Origin: Teredinibacter turnerae
Lineage (GTDB): Bacteria; Pseudomonadota; Gammaproteobacteria; Pseudomonadales; Cellvibrionaceae
NCBI RefSeq assembly: GCF_037935975.1
Contig: NZ_CP149817.1
Span: 1,798,001 to 1,862,000, forward strand
DNA: 64,000 bases
Direction of reading: 5' to 3'
A program made the position numbers and the translations under genes. Position 1 is the stretch's first letter. Each line of letters opens with the position of its first letter. Positions 46,080 through 54,002 of the stretch are shown in pieces. The notes under the pieces are model-generated. The model saw only the letters and a program-made list of their open reading frames with translations, did no database searches and was not told the origin of the DNA.

Positions 46080-46934
46080 CTATACAGTCATATTTTTGTC
46101 GATCCTCATCGACAAATCCACAGCCACACAATTCTTCGTCAAATCCCCGGTAGAAATATAATCCACGTTTAAACCGCCGAGCTGCTTTACTTTCTCCAGG
46201 GTAACATTGCCGGAGACTTCGTACTTGGCAGTTTTCTCTATTTTTTGGGTTTGCTCGTACATTTCGGTGGTGAAGTTGTCGAGCATAACGACGTCGACAC
46301 CTGCGTTGAGTGCCTGCTGGAGTTCATCCAGTGTTTCCGCTTCAACTTCCACCAGTTTGCCTGGCGCGATTTGACGGGCTTTGGCAACAGCTTCAGCGAT
46401 GCCGCCGCAGGCAGCAATGTGGTTTTCTTTTATTAAGAACGCGTCGAACAAGCCTATGCGGTGATTATGGCAGCCGCCACAGGCGACAGCGTATTTTTGC
46501 GCGGTGCGCAACCCTGGAATCGTTTTTCTCGTGTCCAGGATTTTAGTTGGTGTGCCTTCCACCAATTTCGCATAGGCGGCTGCTTTGGTGGCGATGCCTG
46601 AAAGCAGTTGCAGAAAGTTCATTGCGGTGCGTTCGCCCGTGAGCAAAATACGGGTGTTGCCCGACAGCGTCACCAGAGGGGTGTTCGCCTTAACTGCTTG
46701 ACCATCCTCTACATGCCAGTTGATTTCGTCCAAACCACCGAGTTGAGCAAAGGTTTCGTTCAGCCATGCAACGCCACACACAACACAGTCTTCGCGAGTA
46801 ATAATCGTTGCTGTGTCAGTTTTGTTTTCGTCGATGAGCATTGCCGTTATATCGCCTGTGCCAACGTCTTCTTGCAGGGCAGTCGCAACAGTGCGTGTGA
46901 TGTCGGGGCGGATATCGTCGAGCAGTAAATTCAT
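46080..46934 (-). CDS. nadC: Nicotinate-nucleotide pyrophosphorylase (carboxylating)
   Basis: Converts quinolinate and PRPP to nicotinate mononucleotide in de novo NAD synthesis. 284 residues. Motifs: ALQEDVGTGDITAMLI, LTGERTAMNFLQLLSGIAT, ILDTRKTIPGLRTAQKYAVACGGCHNHRIGLFDAFLIKENHIAACGGI, VEVEAETLDELQQALNAGVDVVMLDNFTTEMY and EVSGNVTLEKVKQLGGLNVDYISTGDLTK. Convergent with the TfpX gene. Position beside pilA is as in Pseudomonas. Confidence 0.98.
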   Translation of the reverse strand: MNLLLDDIRPDITRTVATALQEDVGTGDITAMLIDENKTDTATIITREDCVVCGVAWLNETFAQLGGLDEINWHVEDGQAVKANTPLVTLSGNTRILLTGERTAMNFLQLLSGIATKAAAYAKLVEGTPTKILDTRKTIPGLRTAQKYAVACGGCHNHRIGLFDAFLIKENHIAACGGIAEAVAKARQIAPGKLVEVEAETLDELQQALNAGVDVVMLDNFTTEMYEQTQKIEKTAKYEVSGNVTLEKVKQLGGLNVDYISTGDLTKNCVAVDLSMRIDKNMTV

Positions 46935-46947
46935 TTTGATAAGGCGC

Positions 46948-47481
46948 TTAATTCTTGGAGTTGAGGTGTTGGGTTAGAGTGAGAAAGCGGCCGCTCTGAG
47001 CGAAGTCGAGTGTCTTGAGTGCGCTCATGCCAAGCAGAATTTCATCGCCATTCATGCCGGGGTTCAGCGCTGCTCTAACGTTCTGCAATTCTATCGGCCC
47101 CAGACGTAAGGCGTCTATATTGGTTGATCTCACCTGAACAACACCGTTTGCCGTTTGCACAGCGTAGCTGGCCCCGGGTTGTAAGCCTAGTTCTCTACCC
47201 AGGTTAGCGGGAACCGAAACCATTGTTGCTCCAGTGTCTAGCAAGAAAGTCACGGGTTTGCCGTTTATATAACCGGAGGCAACATAGTGATGGTAGTTGT
47301 TGCGCTCGAGCGTGACAGTACGGGACTGTCCGTTATCAGTGCCCTCCAACTGGGTATTGGGGTTATACCATTGCGCTTCTTTGCGACTAAAGAATAGGGT
47401 GAGTCCACCCAGTATGAGAAGCCACACTATGGCAAGCATGCCTTTTCCTAGGCGCTTCCCGGGTGGCTGATTGTCTGACAT
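46948..47481 (-). CDS. Membrane-anchored retropepsin-like aspartic protease
   Basis: 177 residues: short cytoplasmic tail, one transmembrane helix (about 14-31, GMLAIVWLLILGGLTLFFS), then a single-lobe retropepsin-like domain with the active-site triad FLLDTGATMVSVPANLGRELGL (about residues 80-102) and a hydrophobic strand DEILLGMSALKTLDF near the end. Matches the clan AA DTGA-type family. Single-lobe enzymes act as dimers; the substrate is unknown. It begins upstream of nadC with a 13-base gap, so the two are probably co-transcribed. Confidence 0.88.
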   Translation of the reverse strand: MSDNQPPGKRLGKGMLAIVWLLILGGLTLFFSRKEAQWYNPNTQLEGTDNGQSRTVTLERNNYHHYVASGYINGKPVTFLLDTGATMVSVPANLGRELGLQPGASYAVQTANGVVQVRSTNIDALRLGPIELQNVRAALNPGMNGDEILLGMSALKTLDFAQSGRFLTLTQHLNSKN

Positions 47482-47657
47482 AGATGGCGTTCGACTCTTT
47501 TTGTTTAATTTGCGACCAAATATACAGGTTTGATTATAACAGTGGTTTTAGGTGAAAAGGAGAAGTTTTAAGCGCGTCACGAATTACAAAATCCGTTGTG
47601 ATTTATGTCTCGACTTACTCAGACTGCCATAGGCGTCTTTCTTAAGAGGATTATACT

Positions 47658-47684
47658 AGTTCTGGTAAAGAACTCTCATGAGTT
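47658..47684. promoter_or_regulatory. Overlapping inverted repeats upstream of the second DUF1631 gene
   Basis: AGTTCT-N5-AGAACT (47658-47674) overlaps AACTC-N4-GAGTT (47671-47684), about 50-75 bases before the GTG start at 47736. Possible regulator site or RNA hairpin in a 254-base divergent gap that otherwise shows nothing clear. Confidence 0.35.
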
Positions 47685-47735
47685 GTTATGTATGAGCGAA
47701 GTGCGGCAGTTGGCCGCAATTTGGGGAGGCCGTAA

Positions 47736-50051
47736 GTGGCTGATCATGCCAAAAAAGTTGCTAATGTGAAGGTAGTTCATTTGGAGCCGGAAAGCGCGCG
47801 CCTGGCGAAAGCGCGTATTGCGCGATTGCCTGCCGCAGTACACGCCATACATGAGAAGGGCAAGTTTTTGCTTGCCGCACGCCTCAAGCAGTTTTTTGAT
47901 CGCGCTGACGATTCCCTGTTCGAATTGGCGGACAAGGCCACTACCAACGCAGAACAGAACATTTATTTCGATTCGATGCGTGAAGTACGCGTTCAGAGAC
48001 GCGGAATTGAGCGCCGATTTGCTATCGAGATAGACGCAGCATTCGCAAACCTGGCGACAGGGGCGATGCCAGAGACTCCCGAAGTTGATGAAGCATTTAC
48101 TGCTGACGCCTTATCGCTGGTTCAGAATGACGACTTGGAACAAATGGTGGCGATTGAGTCGTCCGTCAGTCGCGCGAACAGCGAGTACGCAGAGCAGGTT
48201 CAGCAGCTGAGCTTGCGCCTGGATACCTTGGTGTCCGTTAAGGTTTTCGAAAAAAACAATCCGCTTGGCCCCAGTGTGTTGGCGAACGGATTTATGGCGC
48301 AAGCTAAGCGCCTTGATATCGACCTCAAAGCCAAGCTGGTTTTGTTTAAGCTGTTTGATAAAACTGTGATGCACAATTTGGGTGGCGTGTACGAAGCGGT
48401 CAACCAGATACTTATCGACCACAATATCCTACCATCGCTGACCACTGCGGCTCGTCGTCAAGCGAGCGCACCCGCGCCAGCGCAAACCACGCCGGGAGGA
48501 GACGCAACCCCGGAACTTACGCAAGCCTTACAGGGGCTGTTGAATCCGGCGGGCGCAAGACCTGCAACTGAACCACAACTAAATGAACTCGTCAGTATGC
48601 TGTCGATGGTGCAACAAGCGCCTGCCGTCAGCGAACGTGCACAAACCGGCGTCAGTAGCTTGCAGTTGATTGAAGAGCTGTATAAAAACAAGGGCGGGCA
48701 AGCCTCGATTAGCGCGACTGAGCGCGAAGTAATGAACCTGGTCGACATGTTGTTCAAGTTCATTCTGGCAGATCGCAATCTCTCGCAGCCGATGAAAGAG
48801 CTGCTCGCGTTAATGCAAATTCCGGTTATTAAAGTCTCGCTGCTGGACAAGTCCTTTTTTGCAAAGGGCGGCCATTCTGCGCGCAAGTTGTTGAACGATA
48901 TGGCCACGGCGGCATTGGGGTGGCAAGGTACTGACGGCCGTCGCGACGCGCTGTACACAAAAATGCAGTCGATTGTTGATCAGCTGTTGACGTCTTTCGA
49001 CTCCGACGTGTCAATTTTTAACGATCTTCACGCAGATTTTTCCTCGTTCGTCGAAAAAGAGCGGCGCCGCGCAGAAGTCATCGAGAAAAGGACGCTAGAC
49101 GCTGAAGATGGTAAGGCAAGAGCAGAAGTTGCGCGCACAGTGGTATCGATTGAAATAGAGTTGCGTACAGTTGACGAGCGTTTGCCTCAAGTTGTTGCAG
49201 AGCTGATTAACGGCCCTTGGAACAACGTAATGTTTGTGACTTATCTCAAGTACGGGCATAAAGCGCGTGAATGGCAGTCCGTGTTGTCGACGCTGGACGA
49301 TCTGGTATGGAGCACCAAAATTCCGCGTACCAACGATGCAAGAAAACAACTTATTCGCCTGATACCAGAACTGTTAAAGCGACTGCGCAGTGGCCTGGAC
49401 TCTATCTCGTTCAATCCGTTCCAAATGTCTGAGTTGTTCAAGAAGCTCGAAGACGTTCATTTGAACGCGATTCGCGGGAAGGCGGAGGCCGATGCGCCGA
49501 CACCTCGCGCCGCTATCGACAAGCGCAGCGCGCCTAAGGTGAGTTCAGCTTCAAACGACAACGAAGTGCTGGCGCCGATTCCGGAAACCGCTAAGCGGCA
49601 GAGTGCGCCGCCCCCCACCGTAAAAGCGGAGGTCACACCTGGAGAAATACCTGCGGCGCCAGCTGTTAATCCGCAGAGTGTGGCTGGAACTCAGAGTAAG
49701 CCGGTTGCCAAGGCGAGCTCTGCCACCGACGCCGAACAAGTGCGTCAGTCGCCGCCGCCAACCGCTGCCGACAACGCTGATTTACAACAGGTGGAGACGT
49801 TTGGTCAGGGTGGCTGGTTCGAAATGGTGGACGAGAAGGGCGAATCAACCCGTTGTCGTTTAGCGGCAATTATTAAGCCCACCGGCAAATATATTTTTGT
49901 AAACCGCAGTGGTATGAAAGTCGCTGAACATACTAAATACGAGCTTGCAGAACTGCTTGGTGCGAAGCGCTTGCGTGCCTTGGATAACACGATGTTGTTC
50001 GATCGCGCGTTGGAGACCGTTGTCTCGAGCTTGCGTAAACCGCAGCCCTAG
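47736..50051 (+). CDS. DUF1631 family protein (second paralogue)
   Basis: 771 residues, soluble, helical. Shares the layout of the protein at 842: central block ATEREVMNLVDMLFKFILADRNLSQPMKELLALMQIPVIKVSLLDKSFFAKGGHSARKLLNDMA (compare DLVGMLFEYMLNDENLPDSI and FLKIAFIDPGFF there), an Ala/Pro-rich linker (about 580-680) and a C-terminal beta segment GGWFEMVDEKGESTRCRLAAIIKPTGKYIFVNRSGMKVAEHTKYELAELL. GTG start with GGGGAGG upstream. Lies between nadC/protease and ampD, the conserved DUF1631 position in Pseudomonas, so this copy is probably the orthologous one and the copy at 842 the extra paralogue. Function unknown. Confidence 0.87.
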   Translation: MADHAKKVANVKVVHLEPESARLAKARIARLPAAVHAIHEKGKFLLAARLKQFFDRADDSLFELADKATTNAEQNIYFDSMREVRVQRRGIERRFAIEIDAAFANLATGAMPETPEVDEAFTADALSLVQNDDLEQMVAIESSVSRANSEYAEQVQQLSLRLDTLVSVKVFEKNNPLGPSVLANGFMAQAKRLDIDLKAKLVLFKLFDKTVMHNLGGVYEAVNQILIDHNILPSLTTAARRQASAPAPAQTTPGGDATPELTQALQGLLNPAGARPATEPQLNELVSMLSMVQQAPAVSERAQTGVSSLQLIEELYKNKGGQASISATEREVMNLVDMLFKFILADRNLSQPMKELLALMQIPVIKVSLLDKSFFAKGGHSARKLLNDMATAALGWQGTDGRRDALYTKMQSIVDQLLTSFDSDVSIFNDLHADFSSFVEKERRRAEVIEKRTLDAEDGKARAEVARTVVSIEIELRTVDERLPQVVAELINGPWNNVMFVTYLKYGHKAREWQSVLSTLDDLVWSTKIPRTNDARKQLIRLIPELLKRLRSGLDSISFNPFQMSELFKKLEDVHLNAIRGKAEADAPTPRAAIDKRSAPKVSSASNDNEVLAPIPETAKRQSAPPPTVKAEVTPGEIPAAPAVNPQSVAGTQSKPVAKASSATDAEQVRQSPPPTAADNADLQQVETFGQGGWFEMVDEKGESTRCRLAAIIKPTGKYIFVNRSGMKVAEHTKYELAELLGAKRLRALDNTMLFDRALETVVSSLRKPQP

Positions 50052-50204
50052 GGCTTGGTAACACATCCCGAATAGTTATATAGCACGCCGCATCACCCTG
50101 GTTGCGGCGCACTTCGCCTTCCATTTTGTTTCAATTATTCACCCGTGGAATTTTCCCTCGCAGTGGCGCCTTCGGTTATCATGCTCGGCGGTAGGGAGAA
50201 TTTT

Positions 50205-50747
50205 ATGCGTATTTCTAATGGCTGGTTGCAAGAGGTTCGCCACGTGGCGTCACCTAACTACAACGCGCGCCCCCCTGGGTCTGACATCTCGCTCCTCGTT
50301 ATCCACAATATCAGTCTACCGCCGGGAAAATTCGAGGGTGATGCGGTCGAGCGGTTTTTCACAAACGGCTTACCTCCTGACGAGCATCCTTTCTACTCAT
50401 CTATTGCAGACATGAGAGTCTCGGCACACTGCTTTGTGCGACGCAACGGCGAGATTATTCAGTTTGTCAGTTTCGCCGAACGCGCCTGGCATGCGGGGCG
50501 ATCCAGTTTTTATGGTGAGACCGAGTGCAACGACTTTGCAATTGGGGTGGAGTTGGAGGGGACAGACTCGACACCCTATACTGATGAGCAATACGCCAGT
50601 TTGGCAAGTCTGACTGAGGCCCTGCAGGCCGCGTATCCAAAAATAACAAAAAGCCGTATTACCGGCCATGCTGACATTGCGCCGGAGAGAAAAACAGACC
50701 CGGGGCCAGCGTTCGACTGGTCGCGATATTTTGCGTTGCTGCCATAG
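50205..50747 (+). CDS. ampD: 1,6-anhydro-N-acetylmuramyl-L-alanine amidase
   Basis: Cytosolic zinc amidase that removes the peptide from anhydro-muropeptides during wall recycling; loss derepresses AmpC in species that have it. 180 residues from ATG 50205 (GGGAG upstream). Motifs: LLVIHNISLPPGKFEGDAVERFFTNG with the first zinc His, RVSAHCFVRRNGEIIQFVSFAERAWHAGRSSFYGETECNDFAIGVELEG and the C-terminal ITGHADIAPERKTDPGPAFDW with the second His, catalytic Lys and Asp ligand. No signal peptide, in agreement with AmpD rather than AmiD. An earlier ATG at 50145 adds 20 atypical residues. Confidence 0.96.
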   Translation: MRISNGWLQEVRHVASPNYNARPPGSDISLLVIHNISLPPGKFEGDAVERFFTNGLPPDEHPFYSSIADMRVSAHCFVRRNGEIIQFVSFAERAWHAGRSSFYGETECNDFAIGVELEGTDSTPYTDEQYASLASLTEALQAAYPKITKSRITGHADIAPERKTDPGPAFDWSRYFALLP

Positions 50748-50761
50748 TGTTGGGGACTGCT

Positions 50762-51601
50762 ATGAATTTATTTATTGTTATCTTGAGCATTGCGTTTCTT
50801 CAGGTGTGGGGCGCTGCAAACCCGTTACACAAAGACAAGTGGTTTGCTGTTTGGGCGGATTGGTGTGAAGCCTTAGTTAAAGGTCACTCTGCTTTCGCGT
50901 TTATCTTTGCTGTGCTGCTGCCGTTTTTCGCGATAGTCGCAGTACAGGGCTTTTTACTCTGGTTTTCGCCTTGGTTACTCTTACCCTTGGGAATGCTGGT
51001 TTTGCTCTATAGCTTTGGTCGCGGAGAGTTTGCAGACATCGTCAGCGAGTATACCAAGGCCTGCTATATAGAAGATTGGCCGTCTGCGTTAGAGCGCGCC
51101 CGGCGTCTTGGGGTTGATGTAGAGAATCTTGCTGATAACGACTGGCCCACGCTTCACAAGCACGTATTAGATGAAGCCGGTTATCGAGGGTTCGAGCGCA
51201 TGTTTGCAATTCTCTTCTGGTGTTTCAGTTTTGGGCCAGCGGTTGCTTTTTTATATCGCCTGAATTTTCTCTACTCACATAACTTGCGCCCGGATAACCC
51301 ACAGGCTCAGAAATTACTGTGGGTGCTCGAATGGCCCGCTGTGCGCTTACTGGGCCTCTCGTTCGCTCTTACCGGCAACTTCGTTGGCTGCTTTCAGCGC
51401 TGGAAGGAATGTTTTTTCTGCGCCCGGCGAAGCACTGTCGCGGTACTCAGCCCGCTTATTCTGGGGGCGCTATTGGTGGACGACAGCATGACCCAAACTG
51501 ACGAGGTAACGCGCAAAGAGCTGAATCTCCTCACGAGCCTTTACACTCGAACGCTCTGGCTTTGGTTGGCTGCCGCTGCAGTTTTAATTATTGTGGTCTA
51601 A
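50762..51601 (+). CDS. ampE: AmpE family membrane protein
   Basis: 279-residue inner-membrane protein of the AmpE/CobD-like family. Four to five hydrophobic segments: MNLFIVILSIAFLQVWG (1-17), AFAFIFAVLLPFFAIVAVQGFLLWF, WLLLPLGMLVLLYSFGRGEF, FAILFWCFSFGPAVAFLYRLNFL and LWLWLAAAAVLIIVV. Cytoplasmic signature SFGRGEFADIVSEYTKACYIEDWPSALERARRLGVD. Co-occurs with ampD as a two-gene operon in many gammaproteobacteria and was proposed to sense or signal in beta-lactamase induction; the biochemical role is unsettled. ATG 50762 with GGGG upstream, 14 bases after ampD. Confidence 0.92.
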   Translation: MNLFIVILSIAFLQVWGAANPLHKDKWFAVWADWCEALVKGHSAFAFIFAVLLPFFAIVAVQGFLLWFSPWLLLPLGMLVLLYSFGRGEFADIVSEYTKACYIEDWPSALERARRLGVDVENLADNDWPTLHKHVLDEAGYRGFERMFAILFWCFSFGPAVAFLYRLNFLYSHNLRPDNPQAQKLLWVLEWPAVRLLGLSFALTGNFVGCFQRWKECFFCARRSTVAVLSPLILGALLVDDSMTQTDEVTRKELNLLTSLYTRTLWLWLAAAAVLIIVV

Positions 51602-51776
51602 AACAGCTCGGGTAATATGGGGCGGCTATTTTTGGCGTGTATTGGCTATCGAAATAACGGGTAGAGGGTTAGTGAGTGATAACGCCTTAGCCCTTTGTTT
51701 TAGGGTGTTTGGCGTCAAAAATTCTATATTTGGCGCCACTAATTCCATTTTGGTTTTGTGACAGACAGCAAAGCGC

Positions 51777-51805
51777 TTGACCTTGTAAATTCATCGTCCT
51801 ATGAT
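51777..51805 (+). promoter_or_regulatory. Near-consensus sigma-70 promoter in the ampE-ampG gap
   Basis: TTGACC (51777-51782), exactly 17 bases, TATGAT (51800-51805). Start would be near 51812, reading rightward toward the 3' end of ampG. No protein-coding gene with a ribosome site follows. Bases 51602-51776 show no feature beyond a weak hairpin near the end of ampE. Confidence 0.6.
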
Positions 51806-51938
51806 GGGAACACTTACCGGTCGGCTGTATGTATATACAGTTCTCCCCGAAATGCACGGATGCGGCCATAGTACCCTTGAGGCGCCGATTTGGTGCCTAC
51901 CCCTTGAGCTGATAGCTGCGCCGGCCGGTAAGATTCCC
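51806..51938. other. 133-bp inverted-repeat element, possible small RNA
   Basis: Terminal arms GGGAA-CA-CTTACCGGTCGG (51806-51824) and CCGGCCGGTAAG-A-TTCCC (51921-51938) pair over 17 bp with one G-U and a small internal loop. Inside are a CTGTAT/ATACAG hairpin (51825-51840, also a LexA-like box), an AGGCGCC/GGTGCCT hairpin (51880-51898) and AGCT-GAT-AGCT. The 12-bp inner arm begins at the predicted transcription start of the promoter at 51777. No known RNA family is recognised. On the other strand it would be the 3' untranslated region of ampG. Confidence 0.5.
51825..51840. promoter_or_regulatory. LexA-like box
   Basis: CTGTATGTATATACAG fits the gammaproteobacterial SOS box CTGT-N8-ACAG with an AT-rich centre. 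It sits 13-28 bases downstream of the predicted start of the promoter at 51777, a position where LexA can repress. It is also a hairpin inside the surrounding inverted-repeat element, so its palindromic nature has another possible explanation. Confidence 0.5.
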
Positions 51939-51953
51939 ACCGTTATACCCTTG

Positions 51954-53252
51954 CTATTCCCTAGTTCGCTTTTTATACACGACTATGGCCAGTAACACGG
52001 CCGGTATACCCATGATTGCCGCATATCCGAAAAAGCCGGCGTAGCCAATATGATCCACTACGACACCGGAGAATCCACTTTGGAACTTGCCAGGCAGGGT
52101 CATAAGGGAGGAGAAAAGTGCTGATTGCGTGGCTGTATAAGCGCGATTGGTTAGCGACGCGATGTAGGCGATAAAGCCTGTCGCTGCCAAGCCTCCGCTC
52201 AGGTTGTCCGCACTTATTGCCGCGATAAGCCATGGCAGTTCCGGGCCGGTGTAGGCTAGCTGAACGAACAATAGATTGGTGCTCGCCACGAGTATTGCGC
52301 CTGCGATCAGGGTGCGGTGTACGCCATAACGTGCGACACACAAACCGCCGACAAATCCGCCCACAATGGTCATGATGAACCCGAACAGCTTGCTCACGCT
52401 GGCGATTTCGGTTTTGCTGAAGCCTAGATCCAGGTAGAAGGGATTGGCCATAATCCCCATCGTTATATCGCTCAATCGGTATAGCCCAATAAACGCAAGA
52501 ATCAAGAGAGCGAATTGGCCATTACGCTTAAAAAAGTCAACAAATGGGGCAACTACCGTTTCGTACAGCCATTCGTGGGAAAATAGTGTCAGAGGTTTAC
52601 CTGTGCGCGCGGCCGGTATCGGCTCGGCGATCGCCAGCGACACCAGCATTGCACCAAACATGAGAGCAGCCATGCTGGTGTAGGCGGTGGCCCAAGTGCT
52701 GGTGTCTGCTATGAGAAGACTGCCTGCCCCCGCGACGAGCAGGGCGAGCCGGTAACCGAGTATATATGTTGCTGCCATAGCGCCCTGGTATTCTTCACTT
52801 GCACTTTCGATGCGGTAAGCGTCTATGACGATGTCCTGGGTGGCGGATGCAAACGCGATGAGCACTGCACAGAGCGCAACCATAACCAAGTGCTGCTCCG
52901 GGTCGCTCGCGGCCATCAGCAGCAGGCCGATGGCGATAACGCCCTGGGCGAGCAGCAGCCAGCTACGTCGCTTACCAAGCCAGCGAGTTAAAAATGGCAG
53001 CGGCAACTGATCGACCACCGGTGCCCACAGCACTTTTACGGAGTAGGTAATGCCTACCCAGCCAAAAAATCCGATTGCAGAACGACTCACCTCCGCGTCT
53101 CTCAGCCAGGCGCTCAGTGTCGAAAATACCAGCAGGTAGGGCAGGCCGGCGGAGAATCCCAGGAGCAGTAGGGTGATCACTGGGCGGTGGGTGTAGAGCT
53201 TAAGCGCCCCCGTCCAGGAGCGGTGAGACTGTTTGTCCAAAAGGTTGTCCAA
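51954..53252 (-). CDS. ampG: AmpG-type muropeptide permease (MFS)
   Basis: Major facilitator protein of 432 residues with about 12 hydrophobic helices. The AmpG family imports GlcNAc-anhydroMurNAc peptides released during wall turnover. Family phrases: LLLGFSAGLPYLLVFSTLSAWLRDAEVSRSAIGFFGWVGITYSVKVLWAPVVDQ, FASATQDIVIDAYRIESASEEYQGAMAATYILGYRLA, RNGQFALLILAFIGLYRLSDITMGIMANPFYLDLGFSKTEIASV and the STSLTN-like YIASLTNRAYTATQSALFSSL. The start is probably the TTG at 53252, with a poor ribosome site. Neighbouring ampD supplies the next recycling step. Confidence 0.92.
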   Translation of the reverse strand: MDNLLDKQSHRSWTGALKLYTHRPVITLLLLGFSAGLPYLLVFSTLSAWLRDAEVSRSAIGFFGWVGITYSVKVLWAPVVDQLPLPFLTRWLGKRRSWLLLAQGVIAIGLLLMAASDPEQHLVMVALCAVLIAFASATQDIVIDAYRIESASEEYQGAMAATYILGYRLALLVAGAGSLLIADTSTWATAYTSMAALMFGAMLVSLAIAEPIPAARTGKPLTLFSHEWLYETVVAPFVDFFKRNGQFALLILAFIGLYRLSDITMGIMANPFYLDLGFSKTEIASVSKLFGFIMTIVGGFVGGLCVARYGVHRTLIAGAILVASTNLLFVQLAYTGPELPWLIAAISADNLSGGLAATGFIAYIASLTNRAYTATQSALFSSLMTLPGKFQSGFSGVVVDHIGYAGFFGYAAIMGIPAVLLAIVVYKKRTRE

Positions 53253-53370
53253 TAAGCGGTATCAGGAAGTCAGAACACTACGCATATTTAACACTAAGCG
53301 CCAGTCCCCTTGTTATTCCCGGGTTAGGCCTCACCTTTGTTCGTCTTAGCTTTTTATTTTTGGAGCCGTT

Positions 53371-53808
53371 GTGAGAATTTTCACTCTGTTGTTTATTGCC
53401 GTGCCTATCCTTGAGATGTGGCTGTTGATCAAGGTCGGCAGTTTGATTGGGGCTCTACCCACCATTGGTCTGGTTTTTTTGACTGCCATGCTGGGTCTGG
53501 CACTGTTGCGGCAGCAGGGCATTCAAACCCTGTTTCGCGCGCAGCAACGGATGCAACGCGGTGAGTTGCCCGCCTCAGAAATGGTTGAGGGTATCTTCCT
53601 CGCAGTCGGTGGCGCTTTGTTGCTTACCCCGGGATTCTTCACGGACGCGGTCGGTTTTTGCTGTCTGCTGCCAGGTGTGCGCCAGATAATTTTAGGCTGG
53701 GCGTTAAAGAATGCGGTATTTGGCAAGGTGACCGTTCGCCCTGACGGCTCTCATGGCACTGGCGAGTCACATACCACCATCGAAGGGGATTACAAGCGTG
53801 AGGATTAG
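53371..53808 (+). CDS. fxsA: FxsA family membrane protein
   Basis: 145 residues; the first 100 or so form the FxsA domain with two to three hydrophobic stretches: MRIFTLLFIAVPILEMWLLIKVGSLIGALPTIGLVFLTAMLGLALLRQQG and GIFLAVGGALLLTPGFFTDAVGFCCLLPGVRQII. Cytoplasmic tail about 40 residues. In E. coli FxsA overproduction relieves exclusion of phage T7 by F plasmids; its normal role is unclear. GTG start at 53371 preceded by GGAGCC. Lies upstream of groES as in Pseudomonas. Confidence 0.92.
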   Translation: MRIFTLLFIAVPILEMWLLIKVGSLIGALPTIGLVFLTAMLGLALLRQQGIQTLFRAQQRMQRGELPASEMVEGIFLAVGGALLLTPGFFTDAVGFCCLLPGVRQIILGWALKNAVFGKVTVRPDGSHGTGESHTTIEGDYKRED

Positions 53809-53861
53809 CTTGGCTTCGCTCGGAACGGCGCAAATTTATGCTTAATATTTTGAAAATGGGT

Positions 53862-53889
53862 GTTGAAATCAAGAAAACGGTACCCATCT
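53862..53889 (+). promoter_or_regulatory. Sigma-32 heat-shock promoter of groESL
   Basis: GTTGAAA (53862-53868), 14-base spacer, CCCATCT (53883-53889), close to the RpoH consensus CTTGAAA-N(13-14)-CCCATnT. Start near 53897, about 105 bases before groES. Confidence 0.8.
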
Positions 53890-53909
53890 TGGGGAACACG
53901 AAGGCTTTT

Positions 53910-53963
53910 GTGCCCCTGAGTTAACTCAGGGGCACGCTAAAACAATGCCCCTCAACCGGGCAT
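53910..53963 (+). promoter_or_regulatory. Structured groESL leader: perfect palindrome plus competing hairpin
   Basis: A 26-bp perfect palindrome (53910-53935; arm GTGCCCCTGAGTT) is followed by an ATGCCC/GGGCAT hairpin (53945-53963). AGGGGCA at 53928-53934 can pair with TGCCCCT upstream (53911-53917) or downstream (53946-53952), so the leader could switch between two folds. Not a CIRCE element, whose arms are TTAGCACTC. Role could be mRNA stability, attenuation or protein binding. Confidence 0.55.
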
Positions 53964-54002
53964 AAAAGTGTTGATATAACGTGAAATCTGGAGAAATCAT
54001 CA

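Noticed and set aside
51841-51900. Segments TGCGGCCATAG and GCGCCGATTTGG recalled 5S rRNA
   Set aside because: The universal loop C region CCATNCCGAACTC and the overall 5S layout are missing; similarity is limited to short words.
51806-51938. 6S RNA
   Set aside because: The element is too short (133 against about 180 bases) and lacks the large central open-promoter-like bubble with the typical flanking sequence.
51801-51995. Possible 64-codon or shorter coding frame downstream of the SOS-type promoter
   Set aside because: The longer frame starts inside the -10 element, the shorter ATG at about 51852 has no ribosome site, and the frame runs into ampG on the other strand.
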